A DNA stretch of 64,000 nucleotides from Bugula neritina (Eukaryota; Bryozoa; Gymnolaemata; Cheilostomatida; Bugulidae), in NCBI GenBank assembly GCA_964035545.1, contig OZ037766.1, forward strand, positions 7,883,722-7,947,721, in the 5' to 3' direction. Position 1 is the stretch's first letter, and every line of letters begins with the position of its first letter. Shown piece after piece: positions 1 to 9,198 of this stretch. The notes under the pieces were generated by a model that was not told the DNA's origin, did no database searches, and saw only the letters and a program-made list of their open reading frames with translations. A program made the translations under genes and the position numbers.

Positions 1-1668
1 TTCGTGTGCGGCCCTCAGGTCCTCTATCAATTTACTGGCATACTCGTGGATGGTATAGTCCTGCTCTGGGATGTGGTAGGTAAGGTGGTCAGGCACTCGC
101 GTCTCTCGACCGAGCATTAGGAGGTTAGGGGTTTCCCCCGTACTGGTGTGTGGTGTACTACGGTAGGCCCGCATGACTTGCGGCAGTACCGTATCCCACT
201 CCTCCTGACCCCGGCCGAGGAGCAGACTGCGCAGTGCATCGCCCAACATGCGATTGTTGCGTTCCACCACCCCGTTGCCTTGAGGATGGTACGGGGTGGT
301 CCTGCTTTGGTTTACTCCCCAGAGGCGGCAGAGGTCGCTCAACAGTTGGGACTGGAATTGAGCCCCCTGGTCCGAATGTATTTGCTCAGGTAGTCCAAGA
401 TAGCAGAATACATTTTGATCCAGCACCCTGGCCACTGTGGGGGCGGACGCATCTGGAATAGCCAGGGCATCCGCCCACCGTGTAAAGTGGTCGGTTAATA
501 CTAGGATCCAACTGTTTCCTCTGGGGGTGACGGGCATGGGTCCGACTAGGTCGATAGCTACCACCTGCCACGGCCTTCCAGCATATAGCCTACGCCGTCC
601 CGCTTCACCAGGGAGACGGCCATGCTTGCTGGCCTGGCAGATTTCGCATTGTTTGACTCTACGCCGCACCTCACGCTCCATGCCGGGCCAGTACCACCGG
701 AGTTGTAACTTGGAGAGCACCCTGCTCACCCCGGCGTGGGCTTGCTTGTGGGTGTCCCATACTAACTCCCGGCGTATGGCGGCTGGGCAGATCACCCTCT
801 TCCTGCCGTACTGGTTGTTGTGAGCAGCCACTGTGATGGTCAGCAGACCATCTGGCCCGATCCGCAGGGAGTCCCAACGTTGGCAGTACGACCGTAACTC
901 GGTGCATCCCTGCCGCAGTTGTTCTTCACTGGGTCGTCGCCCCTCCTTTTTGGCACGATATACGTCGGCTACCACTCCAGGGAGGTCCTCCTGGAGTCTT
1001 CGTAGCTCCCTAACGTTATCAGCCAAGACAGGATTGGCACGGAGGCGTTGGATAGCCTCCGGGGGCGTAGCGGCCTTCTGTAGGAGTTGACCCTGGTCCC
1101 AGTCATACTCCGTTTCAGAGTGGTTCAGTGCTCTCAACTCGGATTTTGGAGGACCTCCGTCCCTCTTCTCGATGTTGAGGCACTGTTTACACCCCTCGTC
1201 CGGTCGCCGGCTCAGTCCATCAGCATTGCCGTGTTTCTTACCGGGTCGGTGCTCGATCCGGTAAGAGAACTCAGCCAGGACCTCGAGCCATCGGGCGACT
1301 TGGCTGGACGGTTCTGCTCTCTTACATAACCAAATCAAGGAGGCGTGGTCGGTCCGCAAGCGGAACTTCCTGCCATATAGATAAGGTCTGAAATGCTTCA
1401 CTGACTTGATTACTGCCAGCAATTCCTTTCGGGTAGTGCAGTAATTTCGTTCAGTGGGCGAGAGAGACTTACTGTAGTAGGCCACGACTACTTCGCGGCC
1501 CTCCTGCACCTGGGACAGCACAGCGCCGACATTTTGGTCACTGGCGTCAGTATCGAGGATGTACTCCAGGGCAGGGTCTGGATAGGCCAGGATAGGGGCC
1601 TCCAGCAGGCGGCCTTTGAGGCAGTCGAACGCTCTCTGTTCGACGGGAGTCCACTGCCAGGTCACCCC
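1..1668 (-). CDS. RNase H-integrase part of the same polyprotein, partial
   Basis: After the TAG at 1669-1671 the same minus-strand frame stays open to the window edge (about 556 codons). It starts with the TWQWTP tether seen before RNase H in gypsy elements. RNase H follows, with DTDASDQNVGAVL near 1524-1560 and a TDHASLIW block near 1320-1360. Next come an HHCC integrase zinc-binding region (HKQAHAG, then CEICQ) near 625-755 and the integrase core. The core has IDLVGPMP (first Asp near 550), HSDQGAQF (second Asp near 370) and the Glu of GNGVVERNN near 265. The C-terminal integrase tail is cut by the window edge. There is no independent start codon context, so expression needs readthrough of the TAG or else the copy is disabled at that point. 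The product would degrade template RNA and insert the cDNA. Confidence 0.9.
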
Positions 1669-4521
1669 CTATGCGGTGAGCCGGTTTAATGGCTGCGCTA
1701 CCCCCGCAAAGTCTGGTATGTATTGCCTGTAATACCCTACCAGCCCCAGGAAAGCCCGTAGCCCGGTCAAATCCTGGGGGGTTACCCAATCTTCTATAGC
1801 TCGTACCTTTTCAGGATCCGTCGCCACACCGTGACGGCCGACGATGTGCCCCAGGTACTTCACCTCTGGCTGCAAGAGAGCGCACTTGGAGGGTTTGAGC
1901 TTCAGATTGGCGCCTCGGAGTCGATCGAAGACCTCCCGCAGACGGCTGACGTGCGTCTGAAAGTCTGGGGAGATCACGATGACGTCGTCGAGGTATACTA
2001 GCAGTGTCTTCCAGTGGAGTCCACTGAGGACCTGTTCCATGAGCCGCTGGAACGTGGCGGGGGCAGAAGTCAGTCCGAAGGGGAGGACTTTCCACTTCCA
2101 TAAGCCGTCCCGCGTGATGAACGCCGCCTTCTCCTGGGCGTCTGGGCTGAGGGGGACCTGCCAATAGCCGCTCAACAAGTCTAGCGTACTGAAGTACTTG
2201 CTGCCGGCTAAGGCGTCCAGAGATTTGTCGATCCTGGGTAAGGGGTAGGCGTCCTGTATGGTCACGCTATTGAGCTTGCGATAATCCACACAGAACCGCC
2301 AACTGCCGTCTTTCTTTCGGACCAGAACGACCGGTGAACTCCACGCACTATGTGCTGGCTCGATGAGGCCGCGGTCCAAAAGATCCCGGACTTGTTGGCT
2401 GACCTCCTTTTCCTTCTCGGGTCCCAGCCTCCTAGTGGGCTGCCGAATAGGGGTAGTCCCTGCAGCCAGCGGTATCTCATGACGGACGGCCGTGGTCAGG
2501 CCGACGTCATGGTCCCCACTGCTGAACACGTCGCTATAATCACGTAGCAACTGAGCCATAGTCTGGCGTTCCACGTTGCCCGTGCAGCCGTTACACGCTG
2601 CCTGGTATAGCTCTTTGACGTGTGATGGGACGGTCCCCCGCCTAACTGACGGGCTCTGTTGGGGACCTTCCGTCGCAGCTCCCAGCGACGGCCCTATATC
2701 CTCCTCCTGGATGGAGTGGAAGCGACCCAGCATGGATCCTGACGGTAATTGTACCGCTTCGGAGAAGGGGTTGACACACTGCACCAAGATCTCTCCTCGG
2801 TCAGTCAGCCGGTTAAGACTGCTGGCGAGTTGGATTCTAGTGTGCGCACCTTCGACAACCCCTAGCCCCGAGAGTTGGCTATTGTTCACTCTGCAGTGAA
2901 CGGTAGCCCGGGAGCGGCCGGGTATAGTACAGTTGCGTACTACCTGCACACCTCCCGCTAGAGGACGACCGAACTTGTCGACACAGGTGAGCTCTTTGCC
3001 GCCCATTAGCATGGCTGACTTGCTAAAGTCAATATGGCACCCGTGTCTCTTCAAGAACGGCATCCCCAGTATGGCATCTTCCTCCAGTGGGCTGATGACG
3101 AAGGTTTCCTGAATGGCCTGGTCGCGGACGCGCCCAGCCAATTCTATGATACCGTAGAAAGGAATCTGTGACCCGTCAGCTAGGGTGCCCGGTTCCCCGG
3201 TATAGGGAGCTAAGGCTCCCCTCTCCTTGAGAGGGAGGGTGTCGAAGACCCGACGGCTGAGGAGATTAGTGGTACACCCGGAGTCTAGCAGGAAGGTGAC
3301 AGCTTTACCGGCCACCTTCCCTGGCAAGAAGTAGCTGCCTCCGTGAGGTTGTACCCGTACTCCCCCAGCGTGCTCGGTCTCGGCCGAACGGGGCTGTGCC
3401 CGTTTGTTCCGCGGTTTGCGGGGCCGGTGAGAGTTTCCTTGCGGGGAGGCGTTCTGATCCTCCCCGATGCCCTGAGGGGCCTCGCTGGTCTGTTCCATTA
3501 CTGGTAACGGACTGAAGCGGTTGGTGAGAGGCAAAGAGAAGGGGTCTCGTGGTCGACCCGGTTGGCTGGTTCGGCGAGGTGTTTGCCATTGACGGGGGGT
3601 GTGTTGCTGGGCCCGTACGGGCTCCTGGCGACATCCACCCCGTTTTCCTCTCTGTGTGTGCCCGCGGAGCTCTGGGGGTCTCCGGGGAGGTTGTGGTTTC
3701 TGCTGCCGTTTGAATCGTGGGCCGCTCAGGTGGCGGTGCCCCTGGTTGCCGCTTTCCCAGCGTCGCATCATAGGTCTGGGGGGTTTTGCTGCCGTCCTCT
3801 TACTCTTCCTTGAGTGGTTGTATGTTATCGTCGCCACCAATTGTCCCAGTCTAGTCATCAAGCGGCTTATCTCCATCTCTATGGGGGGTTTAGTGGTCGC
3901 GGCAGCTGTGTGGACCGGATGGTCTGGTTCCCTAGAGGTCTGGGGAGTGGTCTCTTCCGTCTTATAGAGTTGCTCGGCTCCAGCGTAGGCCTTGTTCTCC
4001 TGGATTGCAGCCTCGATTGTGGTCACTCCCTTGGCTTGTAACTGGTGGTGGAAGTCCAAAGAGTTGAGAGACTGTACAAAGGCTTCGAATGTGTAGTGCC
4101 GTCTGTGTGTTTCTGGCAGATCGCTATACGCGGTCCGTGCCAGTCTCTGCACCAGAGTGGCGTGGTCAGAAAGCGGTGTACATGTCTTGCGGAGTAATCC
4201 TCGCAGCCTGGACTTGGCGACGGCAACGGGCATGCCAAAACGGGCCCGTAGTGTAGCAATGATCCCGTTTATGCTAGGCTTCCACCCGTACGGCTTGGCT
4301 TCTCCCGTCAGTGCCATCCGCAGTTTTGTAAGGGCTACTCTTGGCGGCCATCTTGTAATGGCTGCAGCTTCACGGAATTCTTGAACGAATTGTTCAATAT
4401 CCTCGCGGCCTGTGAACACGGGAACCTCCAACGTGTTCCTATATACCTCCTCTCCAGCTCCGAGAGGGCCTATAATAATGTTCTGCTCACCTCCTTCCAT
4501 TGAAGTTACTCCCTCGTCCAT
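1669..4521 (-). CDS. Gag-protease-reverse transcriptase polyprotein (950 aa)
   Basis: This is the retrotransposon polyprotein from the first ATG after the primer site to an in-frame TAG. Residues about 30-210 form a Gag capsid-like region (FTGREDIEQFVQEF, then LRARFGMP). A basic, Pro/Arg-rich stretch at about 235-330 sits where a nucleocapsid would be. Residues 254-267 look like a CCHC zinc knuckle whose three Cys are Arg254, Ser257 and Gly267, with only His262 kept. The aspartic protease has LLDSGC with catalytic Asp413 and a downstream ILGMPFL. The reverse transcriptase has the block containing FSTLDLLSGYWQ, then VLPFGLTSAPATFQ, and the catalytic YLDD at 843-846. The frame ends at NRLTA, between the RT thumb and RNase H. 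The role is copying element RNA into DNA in cytoplasmic particles. Gag, PR and RT are in one frame with no frameshift. Confidence 0.93.
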   Translation of the reverse strand: MDEGVTSMEGGEQNIIIGPLGAGEEVYRNTLEVPVFTGREDIEQFVQEFREAAAITRWPPRVALTKLRMALTGEAKPYGWKPSINGIIATLRARFGMPVAVAKSRLRGLLRKTCTPLSDHATLVQRLARTAYSDLPETHRRHYTFEAFVQSLNSLDFHHQLQAKGVTTIEAAIQENKAYAGAEQLYKTEETTPQTSREPDHPVHTAAATTKPPIEMEISRLMTRLGQLVATITYNHSRKSKRTAAKPPRPMMRRWESGNQGHRHLSGPRFKRQQKPQPPRRPPELRGHTQRGKRGGCRQEPVRAQQHTPRQWQTPRRTSQPGRPRDPFSLPLTNRFSPLPVMEQTSEAPQGIGEDQNASPQGNSHRPRKPRNKRAQPRSAETEHAGGVRVQPHGGSYFLPGKVAGKAVTFLLDSGCTTNLLSRRVFDTLPLKERGALAPYTGEPGTLADGSQIPFYGIIELAGRVRDQAIQETFVISPLEEDAILGMPFLKRHGCHIDFSKSAMLMGGKELTCVDKFGRPLAGGVQVVRNCTIPGRSRATVHCRVNNSQLSGLGVVEGAHTRIQLASSLNRLTDRGEILVQCVNPFSEAVQLPSGSMLGRFHSIQEEDIGPSLGAATEGPQQSPSVRRGTVPSHVKELYQAACNGCTGNVERQTMAQLLRDYSDVFSSGDHDVGLTTAVRHEIPLAAGTTPIRQPTRRLGPEKEKEVSQQVRDLLDRGLIEPAHSAWSSPVVLVRKKDGSWRFCVDYRKLNSVTIQDAYPLPRIDKSLDALAGSKYFSTLDLLSGYWQVPLSPDAQEKAAFITRDGLWKWKVLPFGLTSAPATFQRLMEQVLSGLHWKTLLVYLDDVIVISPDFQTHVSRLREVFDRLRGANLKLKPSKCALLQPEVKYLGHIVGRHGVATDPEKVRAIEDWVTPQDLTGLRAFLGLVGYYRQYIPDFAGVAQPLNRLTA

Positions 4522-4561
4522 GATGTTCTAATACTTCTCATTGTTCTCATACAGTAGCTAG

Positions 4562-4581
4562 AAATCCCACTGCTGCCACCA
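4562..4581 (-). other. Primer-binding site, tRNA-Leu type
   Basis: Directly inside the LTR the plus strand reads AAATCCCACTGCTGCCACCA, which looks like the T-arm and acceptor end of a tRNA-Leu including CCA. The element strand is therefore complementary to a tRNA-Leu 3' end (TGG followed by TGGCAGCAGTGGG). It is separated from the LTR by one base, as expected for a minus-strand primer site. The isoacceptor is not certain. Confidence 0.75.
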
Positions 4582-4582
4582 C

Positions 4583-4857
4583 TGTAGTAAGTTATGTAAC
4601 TACTATGCGTGGGTTCCTAGCTTGTAATTATGTCTATTTATCTACACCAATAAAGTATTTAGGTAAAAGTTTCCAAGTTTATTTACTACTAATTATATAA
4701 AAGATACAGCACGTACACAGCTTAGAGATTACATCTTCGCTTAGTTAGCACGCTCTCTCTACTGCAAAATTACTACTAACTGAGGGCCATCACGTGACGC
4801 ACTTGGATAGGCTGAAGGAATACGGGGGGGGGACGCGCGCATTACGTCCTTACTACA
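4583..4857 (-). repeat. 5' LTR of the gypsy element (275 bp)
   Basis: The segment begins TGTAGTAAG and ends CTTACTACA, a perfect 9-bp inverted terminal repeat with the canonical TG...CA ends. It lies one base from the primer-binding site. On the element strand it contains an AATAAA polyadenylation signal near 4676-4685 and TATA-like sequence (TTATATAATT) near 4686-4695. A palindromic E-box TCACGTGA lies at 4790-4797 and a G9 run at 4824-4832. The right flank is TA-repeat DNA. The partner LTR is outside the window. Confidence 0.88.
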
Positions 4858-5369
<512 letters not shown>

Positions 5370-5910
5370 CATGCCGAATATTTACTACAAATTTCAAAAA
5401 TAGCATAAATTAAATAGTATTACCGTGCCTATTTGCATCCAATTTACTAGTCTTACATTTATAGCAACTGTAACGTATTTTGTGTAAAATGGTTATTGCA
5501 AGCATTATTCAATTCATATTCACATTGTAATCACAGCGAAGCTTAAACTTTATAGCTTTGTATTTACGTGCATGATTAAGTTTTAATTATTTTTAAAATT
5601 GTATATGTATTGAAAATATGTTTAAAAACTTTACCAATAAACAAAACTAAAAAAGATGGACACATAATATAAAAAAAATAATAAAATCACAAAAGTGGCA
5701 AAATTTTTCCTTTATAACTTATATAAACTCGCGGTACCATTAGCGACATAATGATTTTTCATGGTTTAAAGTCAACACTCTTAATATACCACACTGCTGT
5801 CTGCCACATTATAAAAAATTCAAATCTTTATCTGCTACTTTAATTGTAGTCATACTGTACTAAAACAGTATTAGTCTATTATCAGTTCTATTTGAAGAGC
5901 TGTAGCCTAC

Positions 5911-7071
5911 CTGTCCCATGTGTTTTTTAGGTCAATAAAAGCCTGTTCTTTGGCTAATTTTTCTGCATTGTCTAATTCTTCTTGTTTGCGCCTAGCATCA
6001 AGAATTATATTATCTAAAGCTTTACTTTTAGGATTCTTGCCAATCTGAAAGTCGTACAAAAATCTAAGAATGCAAATGTTTTATAGTTTATATTATGCTG
6101 TATGATTATTAGCACAGCAGTAAATGAAATAAGTTAGAAAGAAATCCTTGCCTTAGAATATTCTAGTATTTATTATGTTTTAGTTGAAAACATTGAAATT
6201 AAAAATTGGGTCAACATGGAGCTATTTTATATAGTTGAATCAGAGGTGCTGAATATAATTGTGCAAAATTTTATTAAATATTTCTTACTGACTTTTAAAG
6301 CTGTCAGACTGCAACAAAAATTTACTGGTATTCAGCGCTAAAACAGACAGAATTTACCAAAAAAAGCCTTTTTTGTAAAAATTGCTATATGCACATCATT
6401 AAGCCTCCAATACAATTTAAATATGGAGAATAACTAAAATTCTTTACTAAAGCTCAACGACAAAATTTAAAAGGTTTAAAGACCACATGTGACTTTGGGC
6501 TTTTAGTTAGACACCCTGAGCTAAACATATAAATTATAGAAGGTCTTTTGCCACCTAAAATATTTTTATTAGTTAAAAAGCTAGATCTATCTAACATAGA
6601 AACAAAAAACATCCTAGAAAGACATGTAGAAATGCAAAAGTGATTTAAAGATATTTTGTGTGAAGTTATTCAATACTTTAATAATATCTATTTAAATGTT
6701 TTTGTTTTCACAAAACCCTTAACTTATTACAATCAGTATTGAACAAACAGTGCCAAGAAAAAAGTAACAGTTTATTTTGTATTAGATATAACATCAAAGC
6801 CACACTTACACTTACTTCTTCAATGTAAGTATATAATCCATTATATTACATTACATATATATTATATTACGTTGAATTGCAGTATAACATTGTAGATTTT
6901 AAAGAAAATTAATATATGACTGCAAGCTGATGAATTAACCAATAGTTTTGCAGTAAAAATTAGTAGTGTAACAATATTTCTACTTACAATGGCCACACTT
7001 CCTGGAGCAGGCCCTCTGAACTCCCGGCCTGACACACCACCTCTGTATCGATTATTTGTTAATTGCATCAT
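5911..7071 (-). CDS. CFAP53: Cilia- and flagella-associated protein 53 (CCDC11), N-terminal exons, partial
   Basis: Two phase-compatible coding exons are seen. The first runs from ATG 7071 to 6988 (donor GTAAGT, acceptor TTTTAG just upstream at 7081-7082, so a 5' UTR exon lies further right). The second is 6044-5911 (acceptor TTTCAG, donor GTAGGC). Together they encode about 72 residues: an N-terminus with SGREFRGPAPGSVAI, then NPKSK, an ARRKQEELDNAEKL helix and LKNTWDR. The N-terminus of vertebrate CFAP53 as I recall it has the same layout (GTVQREVKGPTPKVVIV, then IRRSHQKHN and LKAEWDQ). CFAP53 is a coiled-coil axonemal and centriolar-satellite protein needed for motile cilia and left-right patterning. 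The long coiled-coil body is absent here. Downstream exons must lie beyond the TA tract and the retroelement, or the gene is broken. A GTGAGT donor at about 7847-7852 may end the 5' UTR exon. Confidence 0.68.
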
Positions 7072-7099
7072 ATTGAAGTTCTAAAATACACAAAGTTAT

Positions 7100-9198
7100 A
7101 CAATAGCAATGAAGTTGCAATTTCATGCAGTGAGCTTGTATAGGTAAATATAAAAATTATACCAAACACAAATTTTATAAAAACAAATTTACAGTGTGCT
7201 TTTTGTTAAATGTACACGTTAACTCAAATCTATACTATCTGATATTACATATAAAGTTAGTTTTTCTTAGTTTTGAAAAAAAAAACATAGTAAAAGTATT
7301 AGCATCAAATAACATCACTAGATATATTTGAATGTTTTTTCTTTTGAATTTGTAAAATTCATTTCTAACTCTCACAATAGGTTTTAAGTAATAAAAATTC
7401 ATGCATTTTGATGCATACAGTTAATAACAATAGTCTATATTGTTATCATTAATATTAGTATTACTCTACTCTCATTTGAATTTAACTCAAGATCACACTG
7501 AAAATACAATCTAACACATTGGCACTTAAGGCAACTTACTTAACAATAATTTATTTAAACCATGGTACTTTTTGTACACAAGCAAGACTAATAATTAAAT
7601 TCAATATAATATCTTATCTCATATTATACTCAACCTGCACCAGTACATTATCATTTATGCAAATGGGTAGTAACTCAATCATCAAATCAATGAGACAATC
7701 GCTATGTCAATGCCAATGTCATCACTGTGACATTGACTGATGATCAAAGTAAATAAACTACAACAATTTATTGATAATCAATTATGTTACATTATATATA
7801 AAAATAAATTTGCCCTACGCTATAAATAATGTGTTTTAAAACAAAAACTCACTTCTCTATTTGATGCAACAGATTTTGTGCCAAGAAGTTAGCTAAGGAA
7901 ATGGCATTGTTGCTTAGTAACAAGTTTTCAATCCCGTAAAAGTAGCTACTAAAAAAGAAAAATTTAATTTTTGATCAAATATATTTACAATAAATATATT
8001 ACTACAAAAAATACTAAAATGTTTTAAAATTGTTAATTTACAAAATTTCTTTGATGAGTCCTGTACAGCAATGTGGTCAAATCGACCCTAATAATATTAT
8101 TATCTCTTCAACACAAATCTACTTTGGGTTTTACCGAATTTTATCTTTGCCGATATAGATCGGCGCCAATTTTATAAAATTACCAAGTTTATAACCATCA
8201 CTGATTGCTGCAAGTGTAATGATAAAATCTTACCAAGTTCATCGCAATTGACACCAAAATAACAATTAATGATGATTAAATTTAGGATTGATGTGCTTAT
8301 CATTTTAATTGCATTCAGTATTATTAGTATTAGTTATAACTAGTAGTAGTACTACAAGTATTACTAATACTAATAGTTATAGTAATACTAATACTAATAG
8401 TAATACTAATAGTAATACTAATAGAAAACTACTAATACTAATACTAATAGTAAAACAGTAATGAGTAAAACTAAATGTAATACTAATACTAATAGTAACT
8501 CTAATACTAATAGTAATAGTAATACTAAGAGTAAGTCTAATAGTAAACTGTAAATGTAATAATCATAATGATACTTATAGTTATGCTAATATCAATATGC
8601 ACAGTAATACTTATACTAATTAATAGTAATACTATTGTAAAACTAAACAGTAAAGACTAAATCAAAATGAAAATGCAATAGTAATACTAATAGTAATGGT
8701 AATACTGTATCAGTATTACTATTACTATCAGTATTAGTATCACTATTACTTATTACTTATTACTATTAGTACTACTATTATATTTAAAGTTAGTATTACT
8801 ATTAGTATTAGTATCAGTAATACTAATACCTAATAGTAATAGTAATAGTAATGGTTGATATTAATACAGTAACACTAATAGTACATAATTCAGTGAGTTT
8901 TCAAAAATGAGCAAAATAGCATAAAAAATACATGTCTGGATAAAGGGAATTAGTGTGATCCATCACAAAAAAAAATTTCAATTTATGTTTATTATTTTTC
9001 AGGTTATTCAAGAAAAAAGTCATTTGGAGGCACAAGAGGATACTGCAATACCAACTCATTGCAAAGAGCAGACTAGATGGTGATGTTGTGTCATACATAA
9101 CGCACTAAAAAATAGTCAACACAAGGACGATACTCAGGACGTAATAGTAAGAGTAATTACAGTAAAACTCATTGTAAATATATAGGAGTATAAAGAAA
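7100..9198. other. Intergenic region between CFAP53 (-) and SKA1 (+)
   Basis: The two genes diverge from this interval of about 2.1 kb. Apart from a possible CFAP53 5' UTR exon near 7852-7940 and the satellite at 8315-8885, I see no coding sequence. The SKA1 promoter probably lies between the satellite and 9198, but no clear TATA box or initiator can be named. Confidence 0.5.
8315..8885. repeat. Low-complexity satellite of AATAST/ATTAST hexamers
   Basis: A stretch of about 570 bp is built from AATACT and AATAGT units in varying order. It switches to the complementary ATTACT/ATTAGT type near 8705-8820 and back again, so long stretches can fold on themselves. The same vocabulary recurs near 38.25, 52.4 and 63.1 kb. 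Confidence 0.85.

Larger units (their letters stand above)
1..4857 (-). mobile_element. Ty3/gypsy LTR retrotransposon, 5' part
   Basis: Read on the minus strand, this is LTR, primer-binding site, leader, then a gag-protease-RT-RNaseH-integrase coding region that runs off the left window edge. The domain order, with integrase after RNase H, is that of Ty3/gypsy (Metaviridae-type) elements. The block is visibly GC-rich while everything to its right is AT-rich, so it is compositionally foreign to its surroundings. The 3' LTR, polypurine tract and left target duplication lie outside the window, so age and completeness cannot be judged. It lies beside a long TA tract and, on the evidence of CFAP53 exons to its right, probably inside a CFAP53 intron in the same orientation as that gene. 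Confidence 0.95.

Noticed and set aside
148-1329. Several plus-strand reading frames over the left edge
   Set aside because: They are shadows of the minus-strand RNase H-integrase frame, which is open throughout and carries all catalytic motifs.
4562-4581. tRNA 3' end-like sequence as a tRNA gene
   Set aside because: Only the acceptor and T-arm part is present and it abuts an LTR, so it is a primer-binding site.
8315-8885. CRISPR-like array
   Set aside because: Units are six bases with no spacers; this is a eukaryotic low-complexity satellite.
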